A stretch of DNA of 64,000 nt from Algoriphagus aestuariicola (GCF_017254835.1 NZ_JAFKCW010000001.1:1291063-1355062), one strand, 5' to 3'. Positions 1 through 9,106 are shown, numbered from the stretch's first letter. Translations and numbers: made by a program. The notes: a model not told the origin generated them from the letters alone.

Positions 1-66
1 GACTTTTCTCGGACATTTATTACCAAGAAAAACCGCTTTTGAGGGTGTGAAGGTCTGTTTTAGCCT

Positions 67-81
67 TGGCACAATCTCTGG
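67..81 (+). promoter_or_regulatory. -24-like promoter element of the first DUF2807 unit
   Basis: TGGCAC, six bases, then TGG, the same arrangement as the elements before five later permease units. It lies about 40 bases before the DUF2807 start. At the spacing seen elsewhere, a matching upstream palindrome would be centred at about base -1, so it cannot be checked here. Function is inferred from the resemblance. Confidence 0.45.
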
Positions 82-120
82 CACTTAAATAAATCTGGAA
101 ACTATTACACACCAATTATC

Positions 121-813
121 ATGAAAACCATTAAAATTTTTGCCGCAGTTTTTGTCCTGTTTCTGAATGTATCTGTAGCAATGGCGCAGAGATCGGAAAC
201 TCGTACCCCAGGATCTTTCAACCAAATCGAAAACAGCGGAAGCTGGGATGTGGAGATCACCAAGGGTTCAAAAGATGAAATCAGGCTGGAGTCCAACGGC
301 TTCGACCTCAGCAAAGTGATCACCGAGCTGGATGGAAAACGTCTGGAAATCAAGCTGGAAAAGGGGAATTACAGGAACGTCGATATCAAAGTATTCATTA
401 CCGTTCGCGAGCTGGAGTCTGTTGGCAACGGCGGCTCCGGGGATATGCGCATCAACTCCGATTTTGGTGCAGACTCCTTCAATATTGGCCTTTCCGGATC
501 AGGAACCATCACTGCCAAAAACATCAACGCCGGCAAAATCAACATCGGTATGAGCGGCTCTGGTAAGATAGTCATCGAAGGTGGTAGAGCCGAGGATGCA
601 AATATCGGGCAGTCTGGATCTGGCGACTTGGAAGCGATGAACTTCGTGGCGGAAAAAGTGAAAATCGGCAAATCCGGATCAGGAGACACCTCCATCACTG
701 TGGTGGATTCCTTCACGGTCGGCTCCTCTGGATCGGGAAATGTGTACTACAAAGGAAATCCCGAAAAGCAGAGTATTGGAATCTCAGGCTCGTCGAAAGT
801 GATCAAGCAGTAG
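121..813 (+). CDS. DUF2807 (head GIN domain) secreted beta-solenoid protein
   Basis: A 230-residue exported protein of the DUF2807/GIN family, often called putative auto-transporter adhesins although the function is untested. Residues 1-22 form a signal peptide ending in AMA, with Gln23 next. The mature part opens with the family signature around RTPGSF and GSWDV. From about residue 95 it has repeated short beta rungs marked by SGSG, about one per 20 residues, consistent with a right-handed beta solenoid. It is followed by two permeases and a second DUF2807 gene at 6182. The -24-like element at 67 suggests control like that of the other permease units. Whether it is a substrate, a partner or a sensor of the permeases cannot be told from sequence. 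Confidence 0.85.
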   Translation: MKTIKIFAAVFVLFLNVSVAMAQRSETRTPGSFNQIENSGSWDVEITKGSKDEIRLESNGFDLSKVITELDGKRLEIKLEKGNYRNVDIKVFITVRELESVGNGGSGDMRINSDFGADSFNIGLSGSGTITAKNINAGKINIGMSGSGKIVIEGGRAEDANIGQSGSGDLEAMNFVAEKVKIGKSGSGDTSITVVDSFTVGSSGSGNVYYKGNPEKQSIGISGSSKVIKQ

Positions 814-819
814 CAAATG

Positions 820-852
820 AATGGCGGTTGACTGCTAAAGTCGACCGCCATT
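820..852 (+). terminator. stem-loop after DUF2807, possible attenuator
   Basis: AATGGCGGTTGAC and GTCGACCGCCATT pair over 12 of 13 positions with a 7-base loop, seven bases after the stop. No T tract follows, so it may reduce rather than end transcription, or protect the mRNA end. A second small hairpin (CTTGGTG/CACCAAG) lies at 870-889. Confidence 0.5.
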
Positions 853-976
853 TCTGGTTGTGGTGTCCTCTTGGTGGTGTTTCACCAAGCGAGTTTTCAC
901 CACTAACGATTTGAGTACTACATGGCAGTTTGGCGGGCCTGTAGCAGGTATTGATTTCTTATTTGACCTTACAGAT

Positions 977-3400
977 ATGTTTAAAAATTACCTCAAAATC
1001 GCCTATCGGAATCTGGTGAAAAACCGGATCTATACCGCCATTAATATATTTGGACTCACGCTCGGGCTGACGTGCTGCATACTTATTTTTTTGCAGGTCA
1101 AGGACGAACTGGGCTACGATAGATTTTGGAAAGATCATCAGCAGATCTATAGGGTGGCGCTGGAGCGCGTCTATCCAGATCATATCAACCTCTACGCGAT
1201 CATTCCGGATGGCTTTGCGCAGGTTTTTAAAAATGAAATCCCTGAAGTGGAGGATGCGACGAGACTTTTTGGTGGGGGGAATTTTGCCAATACGGTTTTG
1301 GTCGGAGAGGATGTCTATGAGGAAAAACAAGTAGTATTCGCGGATTCCAATTTTTTCGAGCTCTTTCCGCTCCATCTTGTCGAGGGAGATGTCAATACTG
1401 CCTTGTATAAGACAAATGCCTTGGTTCTGAGTGAGAAAACGGCAAGAAAATACTTTGGGAATAACGAGGCTGTTGGAAAACAGATCAAGTTAAACGGTCA
1501 AGATGTGGAGGTGACTGGGGTGATGGATGACTTGCCGACCCATAGCCACATGAACTTCGAGATTCTCGCGACCACCGCGGGGCAGCCTTTCAACCGAAAT
1601 CCCACCTATGCCTCTTTTTCGGCAATGACTTACTTGAAGCTTGGGTTGCAGGCCAAGCCTGAGGCGGTGGAAGCTGCTATTCCATCTTTGGTAAAGAAGT
1701 ATGCCGCTGGGGAGATCGAGCGAAATACCGGAGTAAACTTTGACGACTATACCCAAGCTGGAAATGGTTACAAGTATTTCCTCCAGCCCTTGGCAGGCAT
1801 TCACCTGAATTCCCAACTTCAGGCTGAAATGAAGACGAACGGCGACATCCGCTACGTCTATATTTTCATTTCCATCGCCTTCTTTATCCTGTTGATCGCT
1901 TCGGTGAATTTTATCAACCTAGCCACGGCGCGCTCGGCCGAACGGGCCAGAGAGGTGGGGGTGAGAAAGGCCATGGGCTCTGATCGTGGCCAGCTGATCG
2001 CCCAGTTCCTACTGGAGGCAATTGTGTTGGTGGTGATCAGCCTCGCACTTTCCTCAGTTTTAGTCGGATTGTCCTTGCCATATTTCAACGAAATGGCGCA
2101 AAAGAACCTAACGCTTTCTTTGGACAAGGCAATCGAACTTTTGCCATGGCTTTTGGGCATGGGAGTCTTCGTAGCTTTGGTCGCAGGCTACTATCCTGCC
2201 TTCCAGATTTCCAGCATGCGTTCGGTCGAAATCATGAAAGGCAAGCTCAATTCATCCAGAAAAGGGCAGATGCTAAGAAATGGTCTGGTAGTCTTCCAGT
2301 TTACCATTTCCATCATGTTGATCGCTGGGACCTTGATCATCGACCGCCAGATTGACTTCATCCATTCGAAAAATCTGGGTTTCCAGCGTGAGAATGTTTT
2401 GGTGGTGGAGCGTTTTGGACAGCTGGAGAACCCCAATACTTTCCGGGAAGAGGTGCTGAAGTTGCCAGGAGTACTAAATGCAGGTGCGGGTAGCCAGATG
2501 CCGGGGAATTCCTTTTTCGGAGTGCAGTTCACCGCCGAGGGCAACTCAGAAGTCATGACAGGCAAGGGGTTTTCCGCCGATGACTTTTTTCTGGAGGCTT
2601 TGAAAATCAAGATCACGGAGGGCCGGAGCTTCGGAGAGGAGTTTAACGACAGTACCTCTGTCATCCTCAATCAAGCCGCGGTACATGCTTTCGGTTTGGA
2701 GGACCCCGTAGGAAGCAAAATCTACAGCTCAGCCGATATTAATGGGGAGCGGGTCAACATTGCCTATACCGTCATAGGCTTGGCGGAGGATTTCCATTTT
2801 GAGAGCCTGCATCTACCGATCACTCCGTTGGCAATATTCAGCACGGAGTCCCCGGTTGGATTTCAGGCGTTTTTGGCTCTGAATATTTCAGGCGAAGACG
2901 CGCAAGCGACCGTCGCCGCAGTTGAGATCCTTTGGGATAAATTTGGTCAAAATCAGCCCTTTACCTTTTCGTTTTTGGAAAATGACTTGAATAGGCTCTA
3001 CAAAAGCGAGCAGGTGTCGGGCAAGATCCTGACCTCCTTTTCCATCTTAGCTATCGTGATTGCCTGCATAGGTTTGTTTGGCTTGGCTGCCTATACGGCC
3101 TACCAAAAGACCAAGGAAATAGGCGTCAGGAAGGTCTTGGGCGCATCTACCTCCAACCTGGTCTGGATGCTGACGACCAACTTCAGTCTGCTGGTGATGT
3201 TGGCATTCCTGATCGGCGCGCCGATTTCCTATTGGGCGATGGGGCGCTGGCTTCAGTCCTTTGCCTACCAGACCGAGCTAAACCCCTTCTTGTTCCTGTT
3301 GGCCGGAGTGATTACCATGGTGATTGCCTTGCTGACGGTAAGCTACCAGGCGTTTTCGGCGGCTAGGGCAAACCCGGTGAAAAGTTTGAAAAGTGAATAA
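977..3400 (+). CDS. MacB/FtsX-type ABC permease, array member 1
   Basis: An 807-residue inner-membrane permease of the type VII (MacB/LolCE/FtsX) ABC superfamily in the duplicated Bacteroidota form. The order is TM1 (about 18-40), a periplasmic MacB_PCD domain, three TMs from about 293, a second TM1-like segment from about 437, a second periplasmic domain, and three final TMs. After each half comes a cytoplasmic coupling-type motif: EVGVRKAMG near 325 and KEIGVRKVLG near 711. The protein ends ANPVKSLKSE. I chose the ATG at 977 (MFKNYLK) because all paralogs begin this way. The frame is open back to 860, but those residues look like none of the others. Such permeases turn an ATPase's strokes into periplasmic movement. 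No ATPase is encoded nearby. Confidence 0.9.
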   Translation: MFKNYLKIAYRNLVKNRIYTAINIFGLTLGLTCCILIFLQVKDELGYDRFWKDHQQIYRVALERVYPDHINLYAIIPDGFAQVFKNEIPEVEDATRLFGGGNFANTVLVGEDVYEEKQVVFADSNFFELFPLHLVEGDVNTALYKTNALVLSEKTARKYFGNNEAVGKQIKLNGQDVEVTGVMDDLPTHSHMNFEILATTAGQPFNRNPTYASFSAMTYLKLGLQAKPEAVEAAIPSLVKKYAAGEIERNTGVNFDDYTQAGNGYKYFLQPLAGIHLNSQLQAEMKTNGDIRYVYIFISIAFFILLIASVNFINLATARSAERAREVGVRKAMGSDRGQLIAQFLLEAIVLVVISLALSSVLVGLSLPYFNEMAQKNLTLSLDKAIELLPWLLGMGVFVALVAGYYPAFQISSMRSVEIMKGKLNSSRKGQMLRNGLVVFQFTISIMLIAGTLIIDRQIDFIHSKNLGFQRENVLVVERFGQLENPNTFREEVLKLPGVLNAGAGSQMPGNSFFGVQFTAEGNSEVMTGKGFSADDFFLEALKIKITEGRSFGEEFNDSTSVILNQAAVHAFGLEDPVGSKIYSSADINGERVNIAYTVIGLAEDFHFESLHLPITPLAIFSTESPVGFQAFLALNISGEDAQATVAAVEILWDKFGQNQPFTFSFLENDLNRLYKSEQVSGKILTSFSILAIVIACIGLFGLAAYTAYQKTKEIGVRKVLGASTSNLVWMLTTNFSLLVMLAFLIGAPISYWAMGRWLQSFAYQTELNPFLFLLAGVITMVIALLTVSYQAFSAARANPVKSLKSE

Positions 3401-3651
3401 AGTATCAAGAAAAAAGACCTAAGTAAAAAGATGCCAGAAGCTAGAATAAAGAGCCAAGAATTTACACTTTACGATATCAGATTTACGAGGCTCAGTATGA
3501 CATTGACTTCAAAACTGAATTTGATGGCTGGGGCGCCGGACCTTGCGACGTTGGCACTTAGCAATATTACAACTTAACGACACATCATTTCCAAACCTTC
3601 CCTTTGACAAGCTAAGGGGAAACAACTTCCCACTTCCAAACTTCCGACCCC
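3401..3651 (+). repeat. permease junction with degenerate interspersed repeats
   Basis: It starts with an AGTATCAAG-type element just after the stop. It ends in a CTTCC-rich tract just before the next ATG and contains TTTGACAAGCTAAG, a degenerate copy of the TTCGACAAGCTCAG repeat. No gene, terminator or palindromic activator site is seen, so array members 1 and 2 are probably co-transcribed. Confidence 0.45.
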
Positions 3652-6078
3652 ATGTTCAAAAACTACTTCAAGATTGTCTTCCGGAATGCTAAAAAGCATC
3701 CGATGTATGTGCTGATCAACCTGGTTGGGCTCGCGATCGGGATGGCGGTGAGTATTGTGATTTTGCTTTATGTACAGTTTGAACTGAGCTATGACAAATA
3801 CCATCCGGATGCGGATCGGATCTACCGGGTTTCCCGAGCATGGTACAATGCCGACGGGGAGGAAAGCCTGCACTTGGGGCATTTGGCGCCGCCTTTCGGG
3901 CCGCTGATGCAGTCTGATTTTCCCGAGGAAGTGGAGGTGATGGCCAGACTCTTCAACGTGAATGCCCTGATCAAAAACGGCAACAATGCCATGGAGGAAG
4001 AGCGCTTTTTCTTCGCGGATCCGGAAGCTTTTGATGTATTTTCATGGAAGATCATCGAGGGCGAAGCGCAGCAGGCACTCACCCAAGCGGATGGAGTCAT
4101 CGTCACCGAGAGTACGGCCAAGCGCTATTTTGGCAACGAATCGGCCGTCGGCAAAGAGCTGCGAGCCAACCTTGCCGGGCAGGAGTTTACCTTCCAAGTG
4201 CGGGGCGTGATGGAAGACATGCCGGAAAACTCCCATTTCCATGTGGATTTTCTCGGCTCCATGATTCCCGTGGTCCAGTTTTACGGCGGACAGGAAGCCT
4301 TTATGTCCAACTTTGGCTCCAACAATTTCTCCACCTTCGTCAAGCTTGCCGAAGGCGTGGACTACAAGGCTTTCGAAGCCAAACTTCCCGCAATGATAGA
4401 CCGCCGCATGGGCGAAAACCAAGCGGGTATTCCGATGTCCAAAGGAACCGCATTGACGCTTTGGCCGATTACCGACGTGCATCTTTATTCCAATCTGGCT
4501 TCGGAGATCGAGCCAAACGGCAACTTTGACTACGTGATCGTCTATTTGGCAGTAGCCCTGTTTATCCTTTTGATCGCCTGCATCAACTTCATGAACCTAT
4601 CCACCGCTCGGTCTTCCCTGCGTTCCATGGAAGTGGGACTGCGCAAGGTGATGGGGGCAGACAAGTCGGTACTGGTTCGGCAGTTCATGGGCGAATCCTT
4701 CGTAATGACCTTTTTTGCCATGCTGCTGGCGATCGTGCTGGTTTATCTGTTTTTGCCGATCTTTTCTGATTTCACAGACAAGCCACTCAGCCTGAATTTC
4801 TTCCTTCATCCCGAGTATTTGTTGGCCATTTTTGGGCTGGCTGCATTCGTAGGCTTGATTTCGGGAAGTTATCCTGCTTTGTTTCTTTCCGGTTTCATGC
4901 CTGCGAAAGTGCTGAAGGGAGCATTTAAAGCTGGAAAAGGCCACGAGAATTTTCGGGCTTTTTTGGTCGTCGGCCAATTTGCGATCTCTGTGATGCTGAT
5001 CGTTGCAGTCTTGGTAGTCGTCCGGCAGCTGGACTTTATGCAAAACAAGGATTTGGGCTTCCAAAAAGAAGATATTGTTGTCCTGCCAAACAGCGGACAG
5101 ATCACGGAAAATTACCTGATTATCAAGGATCGTCTGGAAAACCATCCCGGAATCAAAGAGGTCAGCATATCAAGCCGGGTTCCTTCAGGCAGATTGCTGG
5201 ACTCCCAAGGATCGACCGCTGAGGTTAATGGGGAATTGACCCAACTTAATGTGCGAATTGCCGACATTCACGTCGCGCACAACTTCCTGCACACCTACGG
5301 TATTCCTCTGAGTGCAGGAAGGGATTTTGACTTCCAGCGGGCAAGTGACTCCACGGAGGCCTTTATCCTCAACGAAGCCGCGATCCGTGCGGTGGGCTGG
5401 TCCAGTCCAGAGGAGGCTGTAGGCAAACAGTTTTTGTACGGGGGCAGGCGTGGATTTGTGACTGGTGTGATGAAGGACTTTCATTTCGAAAGTTTGCATC
5501 AGCCCATCGTTCCCATCGTCTTTATGATCTCCCAAGACAGAAATAACCAGGTTAGTATCAAGATCGATGCGGCACAGCGGGAGGAAGTGTTGGACTACCT
5601 GGAAGGAGAATGGAGCCAACTCAGACCCGATTATCCCTTTGAGCCGATCTTCGTAGACGAGGGCTTCAACCGACAGTATGAGGCAGAGGCTAAGGTCAAG
5701 ACCATCTTTACCTTTTTCTCCGCACTAGCCATTCTGATTTCTATCCTCGGGTTGCTCGGATTGGTGACTTTCGCCACGGAGCAGCGTACCCGTGAAATCG
5801 GCATTCGAAAGGTGATGGGGGCGGAGACCGGCAATATTTTGCTGTTGCTTGGAAAAGATTTCCTGAAGCTTGTAGCCGTTGGTTTTGTCATCGCAGTTCC
5901 GATTTCCTGGTTTGGGATGAATAGCTGGCTGGAGGATTTCGCCTACAAAACCGGGATCACCTGGACGATATTCCTGTGGGCAGGACTGATCGCCGGGGTG
6001 ATTGCTGCGGTCACTGTCACCTCCCAGACACTCAAGGCTGCTTGGGCTAATCCAGTGAAGAGCATCAAGAGTGAGTAG
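3652..6078 (+). CDS. MacB/FtsX-type ABC permease, array member 2
   Basis: 808 residues, complete, beginning MFKNYFKIVFRN and ending ANPVKSIKSE. The first FtsX core starts near residue 292 with ACINFMNLSTA, followed by the coupling motif EVGLRKVMG near 327. The second half opens near 437 (VGQFAISVMLI), and the second coupling motif EIGIRKVMG is near 713. The second periplasmic domain carries the KDFHFESLH motif shared by most of the array. It lies 251 bases after member 1 and 103 bases before the second DUF2807 gene, which suggests one unit of DUF2807, two permeases and DUF2807. Confidence 0.9.
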   Translation: MFKNYFKIVFRNAKKHPMYVLINLVGLAIGMAVSIVILLYVQFELSYDKYHPDADRIYRVSRAWYNADGEESLHLGHLAPPFGPLMQSDFPEEVEVMARLFNVNALIKNGNNAMEEERFFFADPEAFDVFSWKIIEGEAQQALTQADGVIVTESTAKRYFGNESAVGKELRANLAGQEFTFQVRGVMEDMPENSHFHVDFLGSMIPVVQFYGGQEAFMSNFGSNNFSTFVKLAEGVDYKAFEAKLPAMIDRRMGENQAGIPMSKGTALTLWPITDVHLYSNLASEIEPNGNFDYVIVYLAVALFILLIACINFMNLSTARSSLRSMEVGLRKVMGADKSVLVRQFMGESFVMTFFAMLLAIVLVYLFLPIFSDFTDKPLSLNFFLHPEYLLAIFGLAAFVGLISGSYPALFLSGFMPAKVLKGAFKAGKGHENFRAFLVVGQFAISVMLIVAVLVVVRQLDFMQNKDLGFQKEDIVVLPNSGQITENYLIIKDRLENHPGIKEVSISSRVPSGRLLDSQGSTAEVNGELTQLNVRIADIHVAHNFLHTYGIPLSAGRDFDFQRASDSTEAFILNEAAIRAVGWSSPEEAVGKQFLYGGRRGFVTGVMKDFHFESLHQPIVPIVFMISQDRNNQVSIKIDAAQREEVLDYLEGEWSQLRPDYPFEPIFVDEGFNRQYEAEAKVKTIFTFFSALAILISILGLLGLVTFATEQRTREIGIRKVMGAETGNILLLLGKDFLKLVAVGFVIAVPISWFGMNSWLEDFAYKTGITWTIFLWAGLIAGVIAAVTVTSQTLKAAWANPVKSIKSE

Positions 6079-6095
6079 GAAGTTGGGAGGAGTCA

Positions 6096-6117
6096 GCCTG
6101 AGCGTAGTCGAAGGCTA
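6096..6117 (+). repeat. CTGAGCGTAGTCGAAG-type interspersed repeat
   Basis: AGCCTGAGCGTAGTCGAAGG and two further bases, with AGCCT/AGGCT ends that can pair. Fragments of the opposite half (CTTCGACAAGCTCA) occur at 8182-8196 and 26472-26485. I recognise it as a short intergenic element common in Bacteroidota. It lies between a permease and a DUF2807 gene. Confidence 0.5.
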
Positions 6118-6181
6118 GAAATTGCCACCTTCCAACCCAATTTTAGAATTCTAGAATATTCCAATATTTCAATAAAACACC

Positions 6182-6883
6182 ATGAAAAACACGACAAAAA
6201 TCTGGGCTTTCGGATTAGCCCTTTTCACCATGGTTTCTTGCTCCATCACGCAGGCACAGGAATCAGAAACGAGAACTCCCGGACCATTTACTAAGGTTCA
6301 CTCAGGCGGAAGCTGGGACGTCATCTTGGTAGAGGGCAACAAGGAGGAAATCAGGATCGAAGCCAAAGGAGTGGAGCTGAGTAAAGTAAAGACGGAAATT
6401 GATGGCGACGTCTTGAAGCTTGGTCTGGAAAACGGAAATTACCGAAACGTGTCCCTGAAATTCTACGTGACCTATCGTAGCCTTGAAGGAATCAAATGTT
6501 CAGGTTCAGGCAAGATGACGGTGAAATCCGATGTCATTGCCGACGAGTTTTACATCGGCCTTTCGGGTTCGGGAGACATCATTATGCAGGATCTAAAAGC
6601 CGACGAATTGGAAGCTTCGATCTCTGGCTCTGCGAAGGTCACGATCGAATCGGGTGCTATTGGAGAAGCGGAAATCAACCAATCCGGCTCCGGAGACTTT
6701 GTGGCCGAAAACCTCGCTATCGAAGAGTTGGAAGTTTCTAAATCGGGTTCGGGAGGCACGTACGTAGGAGATTTGGGCGAAGTATCGCTTCATGCATCCG
6801 GATCAGGAGATGTCGTGTACTCCGGTTCTCCCCGAATGGGCGACATCAAAGTTTCGGGATCTGCCAGCATCAGGAAGAGATGA
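6182..6883 (+). CDS. DUF2807 (head GIN domain) exported protein, second copy
   Basis: A 233-residue paralog of the gene at 121, sharing the SETRTPG opening of the mature part, GSWDV and the SGSG-marked rungs. The N-terminus has a hydrophobic export signal followed by MVSC at residues 17-20. This could be a weak lipobox giving an outer-membrane lipoprotein; otherwise cleavage after TQA is possible. The rungs from about residue 100 are again solenoid-like. It closes the first unit and is followed by a strong terminator at 6981. Having DUF2807 on both sides of two permeases implies the two families act together, though the mechanism is not known. Confidence 0.85.
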   Translation: MKNTTKIWAFGLALFTMVSCSITQAQESETRTPGPFTKVHSGGSWDVILVEGNKEEIRIEAKGVELSKVKTEIDGDVLKLGLENGNYRNVSLKFYVTYRSLEGIKCSGSGKMTVKSDVIADEFYIGLSGSGDIIMQDLKADELEASISGSAKVTIESGAIGEAEINQSGSGDFVAENLAIEELEVSKSGSGGTYVGDLGEVSLHASGSGDVVYSGSPRMGDIKVSGSASIRKR

Positions 6884-6980
6884 TTTTATTGTCAACAGAC
6901 GACGGACTACGGTCGACAGCATGGCATTAAGTGCTTGCTTCCAATGAATTAGCTTAGCCGACGAGCGTGTCTAAAATTTC

Positions 6981-7020
6981 AACTCTCCAAGGAAATAGAA
7001 AGCCTTGGAGAGTTTTTTTT
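6981..7020 (+). terminator. Rho-independent terminator
   Basis: AACTCTCCAAGG and CCTTGGAGAGTT form a perfect 12-bp stem with a 10-base loop, followed by eight T. It ends the first DUF2807/permease unit and separates it from the minus-strand bestrophin gene. Confidence 0.9.
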
Positions 7021-7106
7021 GTTTCTAGGCCTTCGGTATCATCGAAGAAAATAGAGATTTGAAGGTCCTGTCGACTGATAACCGTAGACTGTTGACTAAA
7101 TTTCTT

Positions 7107-8093
7107 CTACATCAAAAAGCCATTTTCCACTGGATAAGGCTTAGGAATATCCTTTTCCTCCAGCATTTCCAGCAGATCGATTTCTATAACTCTCGAAATG
7201 GAAGAAATAGGCACATCGTTGTAGGCAGCTTCGAAGGGGTTTTCGGAGTAGTCGCCTATGCGATCCACCAAAAAGAAAATCCAAATAATAATCGTGGAGA
7301 AAGGTACAGTTAGCCAATAGTGAAGGCTCTCGGATTGGGAAAATATATCCAACAAGCCAAAAGGAATCAGCGCGCAGAATATATAATTAATGAAAAGGCC
7401 GGTGGAGGCGTATTGACGGGGAAAGGGGAAGTTTTTAATCCGTTCGGACGCCCCTTGATTGTCTATCAATCTTGCCAGCAGTTGCTGTAGCCAAACATGC
7501 TTGTACTCGGTGATCCCGCCGCTTTCTTCAAGTTTTTGCAACGCCAAGCTTTGGTCTTTCAGGATTTGAATGGGAATGTTGTTATAAGACTTCAGCTTTT
7601 TGATCTCCTCCGAATTCAGATACTTTTCCAACTCCGCGTCCATGCCTTTTAGGCCTTCTTCTTTAAAATAAGGAGTAAAAACCAGTTTTTCGATCTGGGA
7701 GTTGTGTTCCCAGGATTTTCCCTTTCTCATGGTGTGCTTTAAGGCCATCACCCAGGCAATATGCCGGAAGACAAAATTCTTTTTCCATTCAAAGGGGACT
7801 TGGGCTGAAGGGAGGCTCAAAATTCCTACAGTCAGAGATCGGCTATCATTGACGATGGCGCCCCAGATCTTGCGAGCTTCCCAGCCGCGGTCGTAGGAGC
7901 TGTTGTTTTTGAAACCGAGGTAAAATGCCACCGCAATACCGATGACGGATATGGGTTGCCAAGGAAGGGAAAAGGGGATGTCCGTAATCTCATAAAGCAC
8001 GATGATCGCCGCAGAGTAGAAAAGTGAATTTACGAGAGGTTTTCTGGACCAACGAACTGTGCTCCAGATGTGATAGTGCCGGTTTACGTACAT
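7107..8093 (-). CDS. bestrophin-family membrane protein (UPF0187/YneE type)
   Basis: A 328-residue membrane protein resembling bacterial bestrophins, which are pentameric ion channels related to eukaryotic chloride bestrophins. Hydrophobic segments are near residues 23-60 and 225-275. Family features are the Trp/Arg-rich start (IWSTVRWSRKP), the conserved FKNNSSYDRGWEARKIWG stretch near 61-78, and the acidic FEAAYNDVP segment near 290-298. No promoter box or partner gene is evident. It is convergent with the first permease unit, and nothing links it to that array beyond position. Confidence 0.8.
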   Translation of the reverse strand: MYVNRHYHIWSTVRWSRKPLVNSLFYSAAIIVLYEITDIPFSLPWQPISVIGIAVAFYLGFKNNSSYDRGWEARKIWGAIVNDSRSLTVGILSLPSAQVPFEWKKNFVFRHIAWVMALKHTMRKGKSWEHNSQIEKLVFTPYFKEEGLKGMDAELEKYLNSEEIKKLKSYNNIPIQILKDQSLALQKLEESGGITEYKHVWLQQLLARLIDNQGASERIKNFPFPRQYASTGLFINYIFCALIPFGLLDIFSQSESLHYWLTVPFSTIIIWIFFLVDRIGDYSENPFEAAYNDVPISSISRVIEIDLLEMLEEKDIPKPYPVENGFLM

Positions 8094-8168
8094 GGTTGTT
8101 TGGTTTCCATTAAACTAAATAAATGCGCTGAAAAATAAAGGGTTTGTGGAAAAGAGATTTTGATTTTG

Positions 8169-8285
8169 GGGAAGTGGGATGCTTCGGCAAGCTCAGCAGG
8201 GAGGTAGGGAAGTTAGGGAGTTGGAAGACAGAGGAAGGAAGTAAGATGAGTGGAAGTTAGGAAGTTCGGAAGCTGGAAGACCGAA
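8169..8285 (+). repeat. GGAAGT mosaic repeat, left copy
   Basis: A degenerate run of GGAAGT/GGAAGCTGGAAGAC units. It shares the strings GGAAGTGGGATGC and GGAAGCTGGAAGAC with the tract at 19986-20105 on the other side of the accessory island. The same kind of tract, sometimes reversed as ACTTCC, sits before several permeases. Confidence 0.5.
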
Positions 8286-8365
8286 GCAAACTTACACTGT
8301 GAGGTATTACATCGAAGTTTTGCCAGCCTAGTTCCCGACATATTTCGGATGGGTGCGGGAGGGTC

Positions 8366-8460
8366 GACGCAGCAGCGAGCCTGCGTTCGGCCTCGTGCGG
8401 CCGAAGCTTTGCTGCGTCTTGATTTTTTCGTTCTTTTTTATCAAGAAAAAAGAACATAGA
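8366..8460. repeat. compound palindromic intergenic element
   Basis: GACGCAGCA (8366) pairs with TGCTGCGTC (8410-8418). Inside it TTCGGCC pairs with GGCCGAA. Directly after, CTTGAT pairs with ATCAAG across a T-rich loop, with TTCTTTTTT opposite AAAAAAGAA. This is a structured multi-stem element without coding potential. I recognise similar elements from Bacteroidota intergenic regions but cannot name a family. Confidence 0.5.
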
Positions 8461-8538
8461 AAACAGGTGGCCGAAGCAAGCGTTGAAGCGGTGTTTTTTA
8501 CACTGTATAAGTTTGACGTATATCCAGTTAGATTTCAA

Positions 8539-8583
8539 GGATTTCAAATCCTGCTATACCGCTTCGGAATTGCAAATTCCGAA
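8539..8583 (+). repeat. 45-bp REP-like element, copy 1
   Basis: Two palindromes joined by a short linker: GGATTTCAAATCC and TTCGGAATT-GCA-AATTCCGAA. It differs from copies 2 (9287) and 3 (20138) at only a few positions, mostly in the linker and loop. Confidence 0.7.
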
Positions 8584-8605
8584 TAGCGAGAACAGAGCAA
8601 GAAAT

Positions 8606-9106
8606 TCAATCCATATTCAACTCATTGTTTTTATTCCTAAGATCCAAACCTCCCAAAAGAATGGACTTTAAATTCAGCAGATAAAAAGTCCAACCGGTCT
8701 TGCAGCCTACATGGAAGTTTAGCTTTGCGTCTTCATCGATAGGAATTTGTTCCTGAGTGAGTTGTAGAATTGTTTCAGATCCTTTTTGGCTGGTTTTCAC
8801 ACTGACTATCCCGGCTTTTCCAAAAGTAAATCGAATGATCTCACCATTTTCAGGTTTCAGGATTTCCCCGTTTTCAACGATTTCATCAGACCATCCATGC
8901 CAGATCCATTTGTAATGATCGCCTATTTGAATAGACTCATTTCGATCACGAACCGTTCCCTCCGGAGAGCTGAATTCTGCCAATCTGAGAAACCAGCTTT
9001 CCAATCCATCCTGAGAGGTCCATGCATTGGAAATTGCATCACCAGGCATATTTATTGGCATGCTAACAATGAAGCTACTCCAGCTGTTTTTTTCTTCGAT
9101 TTCCAT
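8606..9106 (-). CDS. SRPBCC / AHSA1-like START-domain protein
   Basis: A 166-residue cytoplasmic protein of the SRPBCC (Bet v1/START-like) fold, nearest in style to AHSA1-type domains. Evidence is ISNAWTSQDGLESWF near the start (the 'vWdaLTdpe.l..Wf' pattern), YKWIWHGW in the middle, and a C-terminal helix with GCKTGWTFYLLNLKSIL. I take the ATG at 9106 (MEIEEKN) as the start. The frame reaches a GTG at 9133, but those nine residues add nothing family-like. Members bind small hydrophobic ligands, and the ligand here is unknown. It stands alone between two REP-like copies. Confidence 0.7.
   Translation of the reverse strand: MEIEEKNSWSSFIVSMPINMPGDAISNAWTSQDGLESWFLRLAEFSSPEGTVRDRNESIQIGDHYKWIWHGWSDEIVENGEILKPENGEIIRFTFGKAGIVSVKTSQKGSETILQLTQEQIPIDEDAKLNFHVGCKTGWTFYLLNLKSILLGGLDLRNKNNELNMD

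Larger units (their letters stand above)
8094..8605. other. gene-free repeat-rich stretch
   Basis: No credible gene. Reading 5' to 3' it holds a GGAAGT-rich mosaic with a CTTCGGCAAGCTCAG repeat (8169-8285), a large compound palindrome (8366-8460) and the first 45-bp REP-like element (8539-8583). Short open frames here are translations of these repeats. Confidence 0.6.

Noticed and set aside
860-976. 39-residue N-terminal extension of permease 1
   Set aside because: Other permeases start at the MxKNYLK motif. The extension includes the hairpin at 870-889 and looks non-coding.
3552-3557. TGGCAC in the junction before permease 2
   Set aside because: No TGG follows at five or six bases and no palindrome lies about 68 bp upstream.
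8250-8586. Overlapping open frames of 60-100 codons on both strands
   Set aside because: They are translations of palindromic repeats, without starts, domains or plausible composition.
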